64,000 bases of DNA, taken from the NCBI GenBank assembly GCA_964036155.1, contig OZ038423.1, positions 1 to 64,000 of the forward strand, given 5' to 3'. The position numbers were made by a program, and so were the translations under genes. Positions within the stretch are counted from its first letter, which is position 1, and each line of letters begins with the position of its first letter. Shown here piece by piece: positions 1-11,700 of this stretch. The notes under the pieces were generated by a model that searched no databases, was not told where the DNA came from, and saw nothing but the letters and a program-made list of their open reading frames with translations. Source of the DNA: Diploscapter coronatus (lineage: Eukaryota; Nematoda; Chromadorea; Rhabditida; Rhabditidae).

Positions 1-870
1 CTCTTCTCCCTCTTCTTTAGTAGTTATCTCTATTCCCTGACCATTAACAATTATTGATTGACCATTCTCCTCTTAATAGTCAGTCTACCCCCCTGCCCTC
101 CTGTAGGACAGTCGGTCTTCCAATTCTCCTGAATTGTCTTTTCCCGACGTTGTACTAAATAAAAACTTGTACGAATACGAGTTCTGACTGACACCCCATC
201 CGGGGAGTACAAACATTAACTAATGTTTTATGGAGTTTATTTAATGTATTTGAATGAAATTTGAATGGAATTTATAAAATTCGGAGTATAGATGTGGTAT
301 GAAATCTGGATCCTCAGTTGTTCGAATGACATGTGTGCTAATTTAGTGAAGATAGAGTAGGTATTGTTGATGGAATTTGTGAGATTTTGTAATTTCGTTT
401 AGAGATTACAAGGTGAACCGAGTCGAATTGAGTCGATTTGAGACGAATTGAACTCTGTTCGGAAGATATTGGAATTATGTTTTGATTTTAGCTGAATATG
501 TGAAGCATAATCCACCTCCTGAAAGATAGCGGGAGAATGGAGACGTTGATGCAAGCAGGAATGAAGAATTTGGATTTATTATTGATGAGTGACTATTAAG
601 ATCGTTTTTAGTGAAGATAAAGTTTTTCCGGTGAAATAGTCTGCATTGGCTGATTAGTTGATGGAAGTGGAATAGATGACGGGTGTCGGGCGTTGTTAAT
701 GAAAAATTAGAGGTTTTCCTTTCTAAAACAAGTGAATTAATGATGAATGCTGATTTATTATTGGTCGAAGTTATAAATATGATGGTAAAACGATATTCTG
801 TAAGTGATGCTGTTGAGATTTAGGATATTTCTGATGATAGTAATAGGGTTTTAGGATAAAGAATAATGAG

Positions 871-1628
871 GCCTTACCAAACACATGTCCCTCGCCTCGC
901 CTCTTTCGAAGATTTCGGAGAACTGCTGTTGATGGAATTTTTGGCGTTTCTATATTTTGTTAGTTGACTAATTCCCCTTCTGCAGATATTTGAATGGTTT
1001 TATGGTTTTCCCTTCTGATCTTATTCGTGTCATTATTACTTCGTCTACTTCCGTCAATTAAAGGCTATATTGCAATGACTACAGTTTTGAATGAATTGAT
1101 CAGTTTGAAAGAAGTAAGAAAGTGCTAGAGTTGGAAGTGGATGAATGAAGGAAGAGAGATAGATAGTGCGAGTTGAGTTCTAGTAGTGAAAATGTTTATT
1201 GTGCAGCTCTTGTGAGAATTTTGAAGGAATCGGAGTCAGAAGAGAAAAAGAATACAACTATTTGGATTGATCGATGTTTTCAAGCCTTACACAGCATTAT
1301 CCCTACTCTTGGCTCTTTCGAAGATGTCGGGGGATTGTTGTTGATTAAATTTCTGAGCTAATGTGAATAAATGTGAATTCTGAGAGTATTTGAGTGTTTC
1401 TTATGATGAGAGGTGTTCTGGAAAGTCGAGAAAGTGCTGTTGATGCAGAATCTGACTATATTGACTATATTTTATATTGTATATGGAAGTAGTATTGCTG
1501 ATGCAAATTCTGAAGTTTCTGAATCTAAAGTGAATCAATTTTTAGCCTTACCTGCCTCCCCTCTCCCTCTGCCTATCCTCGCCTCTTGCGAAGATGTCGG
1601 AGGATAATTATTGATGGAATTTCTGAAT
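871..1628 (+). repeat. Three-copy internal module within satellite unit 1
   Basis: A 75-85 bp module occurs at 871-945, 1284-1358 and 1545-1628. Each copy starts with GCCTTAC, runs through a C-rich stretch to CTCTTTCGAAGAT (third copy CTCTTGCGAAGAT), then TTCGG or GTCGG, and ends in a TTGATGGAATTT-like tail. The copies are diverged, so they predate amplification of the 2.88-kb unit. They recur in each unit. No function is evident. Confidence 0.6.
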
Positions 1629-1950
1629 AAATGCTGAAAATGTGAATTTTGATTGGTGGTATGAGCGGGAATTCTTATTTGATTGAATTCTGACTTATGG
1701 CACGGATTCGGAGTTGTATTGCGATGAACTATCTAGTATGGGGACGAACTAGTATGACGATGGCTGGGATTGGAGATTTAGAAGTCAGGAGTAGATGGGA
1801 CTAGAGATTTGATGATGAATTTGTTATGATTTTGATGGTTTTCGAAGGCTTGATGGTATGTGATGATATGGTGAAATAGAGGATGTGATAGTGAGATGAG
1901 GAGAGGTCTGTTTAAATCGATGTTAGTGATCTTACTAGCCCTGTTCCTTA

Positions 1951-2020
1951 GCTTATCCTATTCCTAACCCTATCCCTAACCTATTCCTTGCACTATCCCT
2001 AACCCTAGCCCTAACCCTTA
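1951..2020 (+). repeat. Telomere-like CCCTAA block of satellite unit 1
   Basis: A run of imperfect CCCTAA units (CCTATTCCTAACCCTATCC, then CCCTAACCCTAGCCCTAACCC) sits in the middle of the unit. It recurs at the same place in every unit. A further CCCTAA follows near 2118. The repeat corresponds to TTAGGG on the G-rich strand, not the TTAGGC usual in rhabditid nematodes. Interruptions such as CTATTCCTTGCACT show it is an old interstitial block, not an active telomere end. Confidence 0.85.
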
Positions 2021-2224
2021 TTCTACTCTCGACTTAACCCGAACTTGTGTGCTTGTCCCATATCCCCATCTCGACTGTGCACTATTCCGGCTATTCAGAA
2101 GCTTGCTAGCTGCTAAAAACCCTAACCATTTCCGTCCCTACCGGATGAGTGGAGATATTTGATGTCCGGAATTGCATGATGGTATCTGGATATTCAAAGA
2201 AAAGCGATATTTGAATTATGATAT

Positions 2225-2790
2225 TCCAATTTTCAGCAGTTTTTTAATTACTAAAATGGGAAAAATGAGCGTTTGTTTCTGAGATGGGCGGTGCTGATGG
2301 AAAATGTGAGCTTTTGCTTCTAAGATGAGTACTGTTGATGCAAAATGTGAGTATTTATCGTATGAAACGGGCGGTGTAAATACAAAAAGTTAGGCGTTTA
2401 TTTAGAATAAAAATGAAGAAATGAAGTATTGTTGATGCAAAATGTGACAAAATGTGAGAATTTGTTTGTGAAATAAGTGGTGCTGATGCAAAATGTGAGC
2501 TTTTGCCTCTGAGGTAAGTAGTGCTGATGCAAAATCTGGGTATTTATTATATTAGATAGATGGTGGAAATACAAAAAGTATGCGTTTGTTTTAAAAAGCA
2601 AGTATTGTTGATAAAAAATGCGACAAATCTGAGAATTTGCTTTCCGAGGTGGGTGGAATGATGCTGATGGAAAATCTAAGCATTTGTGTTTTTGCAAGTT
2701 TTCAAAGATGAGTAAAAATGGTGTTGATGAAAAATGTGACAAAATCTGAATATTTGTTCTCAAAAAGTGAGTATTTGTTAGAGGCTCACT
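2225..2790 (+). repeat. GT-rich degenerate minisatellite of satellite unit 1
   Basis: Short phrases such as TGCTGATGCAAAATGTGAG and GTTGATGAAAAATGTGAC recur every 30-60 bases with substitutions. The minus strand is poor in stops here, which creates a 121- to 181-codon open frame in the different units. Its length changes with single-base indels, so it is not maintained as a coding sequence. A hairpin (GCAGTG ... CACTGC) follows at about 2848-2870. Confidence 0.7.
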
Positions 2791-5700
2791 CTATTCCATC
2801 CACTATTTCTATCATCTCTCACCTTTCCCCCTAATCTCTCTCCTAGCAGTGCCGCCTAACGACACTGCTCATTCCATCTACAACTCTTCTCCCTCTTCTT
2901 TAGTAGTTATCTCTATTCCCTGACCATTAACAATTATTGATTGACCATTCTCCTCTTAATAGTCAGTCTACCCCCCTGCCCTCCTGTAGGACAGTCGGTC
3001 TTCCAATTCTCCTGAATTGTCTTTTCCCGACGTTGTACTAAATAAAAACTTGTACGAATACGAGTTCTGACTGACACCCCATCCGGGGAGTACAACATTA
3101 ACTAATGTTTTATGGAGTTTATTTAATGTATTTGAATGAAATTTGAATGGAATTTATAAAATTCGGAGTATAGATGTGGTATGAAATCTGGATCCTCAGT
3201 TGTTCGAATGACATGTGTGCTAATTTAGTGAAGATAGAGTAGGTATTGTTGATGGAATTTGTGAGATTTTGTAATTTCGTTTAGAGATTACAAGGTGAAC
3301 CGAGTCGAATTGAGTCGATTTGAGACGAATTGAACTCTGTTCGGAAGATATTGGAATTATGTTTTGATTTTAGCTGAATATGTGAAGCATAATCCACCTC
3401 CTGAAAGATAGCGGGAGAATGGAGACGTTGATGCAAGCAGGAATGAAGAATTTGGATTTATTATTGATGAGTGACTATTAAGATCGTTTTTAGTGAAGAT
3501 AAAGTTTTTCCGGTGAAATAGTCTGCATTGGCTGATTAGTTGATGGAAGTGGAATAGATGACGGGTGTCGGGCGTTGTTAATGAAAAATTAGAGGTTTTC
3601 CTTTCTAAAACAAGTGAATTAATGATGAATGCTGATTTATTATTGGTCGAAGTTATAAATATGATGGTAAACGATATTCTGTAAGTGATGCTGTTGAGAT
3701 TTAGGATATTTCTGATGATAGTAATAGGGTTTTAGGATAAAGAATAATGAGGCCTTACCAAACACATGTCCCTCGCCTCGCCTCTTTCGAAGATTTCGGA
3801 GAACTGCTGTTGATGGAATTTTTGGCGTTTCTATATTTTGTTAGTTGACTAATTCCCCTTCTGCAGATATTTGAATGGTTTTATGGTTTTCCCTTCTGAT
3901 CTTATTCGTGTCATTATTACTTCGTCTACTTCCGTCAATTAAAGGCTATATTGCAATGACTACAGTTTTGAATGAATTGATCAGTTTGAAAGAAGTAAGA
4001 AAGTGCTAGAGTTGGAAGTGGATGAATGAAGGAAGAGAGATAGATAGTGCGAGTTGAGTTCTAGTAGTGAAAATGTTTATTGTGCAGCTCTTGTGAGAAT
4101 TTTGAAGGAATCGGAGTCAGAAGAGAAAAAGAATACAACTATTTGGATTGATCGATGTTTTCAAGCCTTACACAGCATTATCCCTACTCTTGGCTCTTTC
4201 GAAGATGTCGGGGGATTGTTGTTGATTAAATTTCTGAGCTAATGTGAATAAATGTGAATTCTGAGAGTATTTGAGTGTTTCTTATGATGAGAGGTGTTCT
4301 GGAAAGTCGAGAAAGTGCTGTTGATGCAGAATCTGACTATATTGACTATATTTTATATTGTATATGGAAGTAGTATTGCTGATGCAAATTCTGAAGTTTC
4401 TGAATCTAAAGTGAATCAATTTTTAGCCTTACCTGCCTCCCCTCTCCCTCTGCCTATCCTCGCCTCTTGCGAAGATGTCGGAGGATAATTATTGATGGAA
4501 TTTCTGAATAAATGCTGAAAATGTGAATTTTGATTGGTGGTATGAGCGGGAATTCTTATTTGATTGAATTCTGACTTATGGCACGGATTCGGAGTTGTAT
4601 TGCGATGAACTATCTAGTATGGGGACGAACTAGTATGACGATGGCTGGGATTGGAGATTTAGAAGTCAGGAGTAGATGGGACTAGAGATTTGATGATGAA
4701 TTTGTTATGATTTTGATGGTTTTCGAAGGCTTGATGGTATGTGATGATATGGTGAAATAGAGGATGTGATAGTGAGATGAGGAGAGGTCTGTTTAAATCG
4801 ATGTTAGTGATCTTACTAGCCCTGTTCCTTAGCTTATCCTATTCCTAACCCTATCCCTAACCTATTCCTTGCACTATCCCTAACCCTAGCCCTAACCCTT
4901 ATTCTACTCTCGACTTAACCCGAACTTGTGTGCTTGTCCCATATCCCCATCTCGACTGTGCACTATTCCGGCTATTCAGAAGCTTGCTAGCTGCTAAAAA
5001 CCCTAACCATTTCCGTCCCTACCGGATGAGTGGAGATATTTGATGTCCGGAATTGCATGATGGTATCTGGATATTCAAAGAAAAGCGATATTTGAATTAT
5101 GATATTCCAATTTTCAGCAGTTTTTTAATTACTAAAATGGGAAAAATGAGCGTTTGTTTCTGAGATGGGCGGTGCTGATGGAAAATGTGAGCTTTTGCTT
5201 CTAAGATGAGTACTGTTGATGCAAAATGTGAGTATTTATCGTATGAAACGGGCGGTGTAAATACAAAAAGTAGGCGTTTATTTAGAATAAAAATGAAGAA
5301 ATGAAGTATTGTTGATGCAAAATGTGACAAATGTGAGAATTTGTTTGTGAAATAAGTGGTGCTGATGCAAAATGTGAGCTTTTGCCTCTGAGGTAAGTAG
5401 TGCTGATGCAAAATCTGGGTATTTATTATATTAGATAGATGGTGGAAATACAAAAAGTATGCGTTTGTTTTAAAAAGCAAGTATTGTTGATAAAAAATGC
5501 GACAAATCTGAGAATTTGCTTTCCGAGGTGGGTGGAATGATGCTGATGGAAAATCTAAGCATTTGTGTTTTTGCAAGTTTTCAAGATGAGTAAAAATGGT
5601 GTTGATGAAAAATGTGACAAAATCTGAATATTTGTTCTCAAAAAGTGAGTATTTGTTAGAGGCTCACTCTATTCCATCCACTATTTCTATCATCTCTCAC

Positions 5701-8700
5701 CTTTCCCCCTAATCTCTCTCCTAGCAGTGCCGCCTAACGACACTGCTCATTCCATCTACAACTCTTCTCCCTCTTCTTTAGTAGTTATCTCTATTCCCTG
5801 ACCATTAACAATTATTGATTGACCATTCTCCTCTTAATAGTCAGTCTACCCCCCTGCCCTCCTGTAGGACAGTCGGTCTTCCAATTCTCCTGAATTGTCT
5901 TTTCCGACGTTGTACTAAATAAAAACTTGTACGAATACGAGTTCTGACTGACACCCCATCCGGGGAGTACAACATTAACTAATGTTTTATGGAGTTTATT
6001 TAATGTATTTGAATGAAATTTGAATGGAATTTATAAAATTCGGAGTATAGATGTGGTATGAAATCTGGATCCTCAGTTGTTCGAATGACATGTGTGCTAA
6101 TTTAGTGAAGATAGAGTAGGTATTGTTGATGGAATTTGTGAGATTTTGTAATTTCGTTTAGAGATTACAAGGTGAACCGAGTCGAATTGAGTCGATTTGA
6201 GACGAATTGAACTCTGTTCGGAAGATATTGGAATTATGTTTTGATTTTAGCTGAATATGTGAAGCATAATCCACCTCCTGAAAGATAGCGGGAGAATGGA
6301 GACGTTGATGCAAGCAGGAATGAAGAATTTGGATTTATTATTGATGAGTGACTATTAAGATCGTTTTTAGTGAAGATAAAGTTTTTCCGGTGAAATAGTC
6401 TGCATTGGCTGATTAGTTGATGGAAGTGGAATAGATGACGGGTGTCGGGCGTTGTTAATGAAAAATTAGAGGTTTTCCTTTCTAAAACAAGTGAATTAAT
6501 GATGAATGCTGATTTATTATTGGTCGAAGTTATAAATATGATGGTAAACGATATTCTGTAAGTGATGCTGTTGAGATTTAGGATATTTCTGATGATAGTA
6601 ATAGGGTTTTAGGATAAAGAATAATGAGGCCTTACCAAACACATGTCCCTCGCCTCGCCTCTTTCGAAGATTTCGGAGAACTGCTGTTGATGGAATTTTT
6701 GGCGTTTCTATATTTTGTTAGTTGACTAATTCCCCTTCTGCAGATATTTGAATGGTTTTATGGTTTTCCCTTCTGATCTTATTCGTGTCATTATTACTTC
6801 GTCTACTTCCGTCAATTAAAGGCTATATTGCAATGACTACAGTTTTGAATGAATTGATCAGTTTGAAAGAAGTAAGAAAGTGCTAGAGTTGGAAGTGGAT
6901 GAATGAAGGAAGAGAGATAGATAGTGCGAGTTGAGTTCTAGTAGTGAAAATGTTTATTGTGCAGCTCTTGTGAGAATTTTGAAGGAATCGGAGTCAGAAG
7001 AGAAAAAGAATACAACTATTTGGATTGATCGATGTTTTCAAGCCTTACACAGCATTATCCCTACTCTTGGCTCTTTCGAAGATGTCGGGGGATTGTTGTT
7101 GATTAAATTTCTGAGCTAATGTGAATAAATGTGAATTCTGAGAGTATTTGAGTGTTTCTTATGATGAGAGGTGTTCTGGAAAGTCGAGAAAGTGCTGTTG
7201 ATGCAGAATCTGACTATATTGACTATATTTTATATTGTATATGGAAGTAGTATTGCTGATGCAAATTCTGAAGTTTCTGAATCTAAAGTGAATCAATTTT
7301 TAGCCTTACCTGCCTCCCCTCTCCCTCTGCCTATCCTCGCCTCTTGCGAAGATGTCGGAGGATAATTATTGATGGAATTTCTGAATAAATGCTGAAAATG
7401 TGAATTTTGATTGGTGGTATGAGCGGGAATTCTTATTTGATTGAATTCTGACTTATGGCACGGATTCGGAGTTGTATTGCGATGAACTATCTAGTATGGG
7501 GACGAACTAGTATGACGATGGCTGGGATTGGAGATTTAGAAGTCAGGAGTAGATGGGACTAGAGATTTGATGATGAATTTGTTATGATTTTGATGGTTTT
7601 CGAAGGCTTGATGGTATGTGATGATATGGTGAAATAGAGGATGTGATAGTGAGATGAGGAGAGGTCTGTTTAAATCGATGTTAGTGATCTTACTAGCCCT
7701 GTTCCTTAGCTTATCCTATTCCTAACCCTATCCCTAACCTATTCCTTGCACTATCCCTAACCCTAGCCCTAACCCTTATTCTACTCTCGACTTAACCCGA
7801 ACTTGTGTGCTTGTCCCATATCCCCATCTCGACTGTGCACTATTCCGGCTATTCAGAAGCTTGCTAGCTGCTAAAAACCCTAACCATTTCCGTCCCTACC
7901 GGATGAGTGGAGATATTTGATGTCCGGAATTGCATGATGGTATCTGGATATTCAAAGAAAAGCGATATTTGAATTATGATATTCCAATTTTCAGCAGTTT
8001 TTTAATTACTAAAATGGGAAAAATGAGCGTTTGTTTCTGAGATGGGCGGTGCTGATGGAAAATGTGAGCTTTTGCTTCTAAGATGAGTACTGTTGATGCA
8101 AAATGTGAGTATTTATCGTATGAAACGGGCGGTGTAAATACAAAAAGTAGGCGTTTATTTAGAATAAAAATGAAGAAATGAAGTATTGTTGATGCAAAAT
8201 GTGACAAATGTGAGAATTTGTTTGTGAAATAAGTGGTGCTGATGCAAAATGTGAGCTTTTGCCTCTGAGGTAAGTAGTGCTGATGCAAAATCTGGGTATT
8301 TATTATATTAGATAGATGGTGGAAATACAAAAAGTATGCGTTTGTTTTAAAAAGCAAGTATTGTTGATAAAAAATGCGACAAATCTGAGAATTTGCTTTC
8401 CGAGGTGGGTGGAATGATGCTGATGGAAAATCTAAGCATTTGTGTTTTTGCAAGTTTTCAAAGATGAGTAAAAATGGTGTTGATGAAAAATGTGACAAAA
8501 TCTGAATATTTGTTCTCAAAAAGTGAGTATTTGTTAGAGGCTCACTCTATTCCATCCACTATTTCTATCATCTCTCACCTTTCCCCCTAATCTCTCTCCT
8601 AGCAGTGCCGCCTAACGACACTGCTCATTCCATCTACAACTCTTCTCCCTCTTCTTTAGTAGTTATCTCTATTCCCTGACCATTAACAATTATTGATTGA

Positions 8701-11700
8701 CCATTCTCCTCTTAATAGTCAGTCTACCCCCCTGCCCTCCTGTAGGACAGTCGGTCTTCCAATTCTCCTGAATTGTCTTTTCCCGACGTTGTACTAAATA
8801 AAAACTTGTACGAATACGAGTTCTGACTGACACCCCATCCGGGGAGTACAACATTAACTAATGTTTTATGGAGTTTATTTAATGTATTTGAATGAAATTT
8901 GAATGGAATTTATAAAATTCGGAGTATAGATGTGGTATGAAATCTGGATCCTCAGTTGTTCGAATGACATGTGTGCTAATTTAGTGAAGATAGAGTAGGT
9001 ATTGTTGATGGAATTTGTGAGATTTTGTAATTTCGTTTAGAGATTACAAGGTGAACCGAGTCGAATTGAGTCGATTTGAGACGAATTGAACTCTGTTCGG
9101 AAGATATTGGAATTATGTTTTGATTTTAGCTGAATATGTGAAGCATAATCCACCTCCTGAAAGATAGCGGGAGAATGGAGACGTTGATGCAAGCAGGAAT
9201 GAAGAATTTGGATTTATTATTGATGAGTGACTATTAAGATCGTTTTTAGTGAAGATAAAGTTTTTCCGGTGAAATAGTCTGCATTGGCTGATTAGTTGAT
9301 GGAAGTGGAATAGATGACGGGTGTCGGGCGTTGTTAATGAAAAATTAGAGGTTTTCCTTTCTAAAACAAGTGAATTAATGATGAATGCTGATTTATTATT
9401 GGTCGAAGTTATAAATATGATGGTAAACGATATTCTGTAAGTGATGCTGTTGAGATTTAGGATATTTCTGATGATAGTAATAGGGTTTTAGGATAAAGAA
9501 TAATGAGGCCTTACCAAACACATGTCCCTCGCCTCGCCTCTTTCGAAGATTTCGGAGAACTGCTGTTGATGGAATTTTTGGCGTTTCTATATTTTGTTAG
9601 TTGACTAATTCCCCTTCTGCAGATATTTGAATGGTTTTATGGTTTTCCCTTCTGATCTTATTCGTGTCATTATTACTTCGTCTACTTCCGTCAATTAAAG
9701 GCTATATTGCAATGACTACAGTTTTGAATGAATTGATCAGTTTGAAAGAAGTAAGAAAGTGCTAGAGTTGGAAGTGGATGAATGAAGGAAGAGAGATAGA
9801 TAGTGCGAGTTGAGTTCTAGTAGTGAAAATGTTTATTGTGCAGCTCTTGTGAGAATTTTGAAGGAATCGGAGTCAGAAGAGAAAAAGAATACAACTATTT
9901 GGATTGATCGATGTTTTCAAGCCTTACACAGCATTATCCCTACTCTTGGCTCTTTCGAAGATGTCGGGGGATTGTTGTTGATTAAATTTCTGAGCTAATG
10001 TGAATAAATGTGAATTCTGAGAGTATTTGAGTGTTTCTTATGATGAGAGGTGTTCTGGAAAGTCGAGAAAGTGCTGTTGATGCAGAATCTGACTATATTG
10101 ACTATATTTTATATTGTATATGGAAGTAGTATTGCTGATGCAAATTCTGAAGTTTCTGAATCTAAAGTGAATCAATTTTTAGCCTTACCTGCCTCCCCTC
10201 TCCCTCTGCCTATCCTCGCCTCTTGCGAAGATGTCGGAGGATAATTATTGATGGAATTTCTGAATAAATGCTGAAAATGTGAATTTTGATTGGTGGTATG
10301 AGCGGGAATTCTTATTTGATTGAATTCTGACTTATGGCACGGATTCGGAGTTGTATTGCGATGAACTATCTAGTATGGGGACGAACTAGTATGACGATGG
10401 CTGGGATTGGAGATTTAGAAGTCAGGAGTAGATGGGACTAGAGATTTGATGATGAATTTGTTATGATTTTGATGGTTTTCGAAGGCTTGATGGTATGTGA
10501 TGATATGGTGAAATAGAGGATGTGATAGTGAGATGAGGAGAGGTCTGTTTAAATCGATGTTAGTGATCTTACTAGCCCTGTTCCTTAGCTTATCCTATTC
10601 CTAACCCTATCCCTAACCTATTCCTTGCACTATCCCTAACCCTAGCCCTAACCCTTATTCTACTCTCGACTTAACCCGAACTTGTGTGCTTGTCCCATAT
10701 CCCCATCTCGACTGTGCACTATTCCGGCTATTCAGAAGCTTGCTAGCTGCTAAAAACCCTAACCATTTCCGTCCCTACCGGATGAGTGGAGATATTTGAT
10801 GTCCGGAATTGCATGATGGTATCTGGATATTCAAAGAAAAGCGATATTTGAATTATGATATTCCAATTTTCAGCAGTTTTTTAATTACTAAAATGGGAAA
10901 AATGAGCGTTTGTTTCTGAGATGGGCGGTGCTGATGGAAAATGTGAGCTTTTGCTTCTAAGATGAGTACTGTTGATGCAAAATGTGAGTATTTATCGTAT
11001 GAAACGGGCGGTGTAAATACAAAAAGTAGGCGTTTATTTAGAATAAAAATGAAGAAATGAAGTATTGTTGATGCAAAATGTGACAAATGTGAGAATTTGT
11101 TTGTGAAATAAGTGGTGCTGATGCAAAATGTGAGCTTTTGCCTCTGAGGTAAGTAGTGCTGATGCAAAATCTGGGTATTTATTATATTAGATAGATGGTG
11201 GAAATACAAAAAGTATGCGTTTGTTTTAAAAAGCAAGTATTGTTGATAAAAAATGCGACAAATCTGAGAATTTGCTTTCCGAGGTGGGTGGAATGATGCT
11301 GATGGAAAATCTAAGCATTTGTGTTTTTGCAAGTTTTCAAAGATGAGTAAAAATGGTGTTGATGAAAAATGTGACAAAATCTGAATATTTGTTCTCAAAA
11401 GTGAGTATTTGTTAGAGGCTCACTCTATTCCATCCACTATTTCTATCATCTCTCACCTTTCCCCCTAATCTCTCTCCTAGCAGTGCCGCCTAACGACACT
11501 GCTCATTCCATCTACAACTCTTCTCCCTCTTCTTTAGTAGTTATCTCTATTCCCTGACCATTAACAATTATTGATTGACCATTCTCCTCTTAATAGTCAG
11601 TCTACCCCCCTGCCCTCCTGTAGGACAGTCGGTCTTCCAATTCTCCTGAATTGTCTTTTCCCGACGTTGTACTAAATAAAAACTTGTACGAATACGAGTT

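Noticed and set aside
1173..1607. Recurrent 62- and 64-codon plus-strand frames in each satellite unit
   Set aside because: They lack ATG starts and recognisable motifs, and they recur only because the unit does.
2225..2790. CRISPR-like spaced repeats in the satellite minisatellite
   Set aside because: Repeat phrases are degenerate and unevenly spaced, there are no unique spacers, and the genome is eukaryotic.
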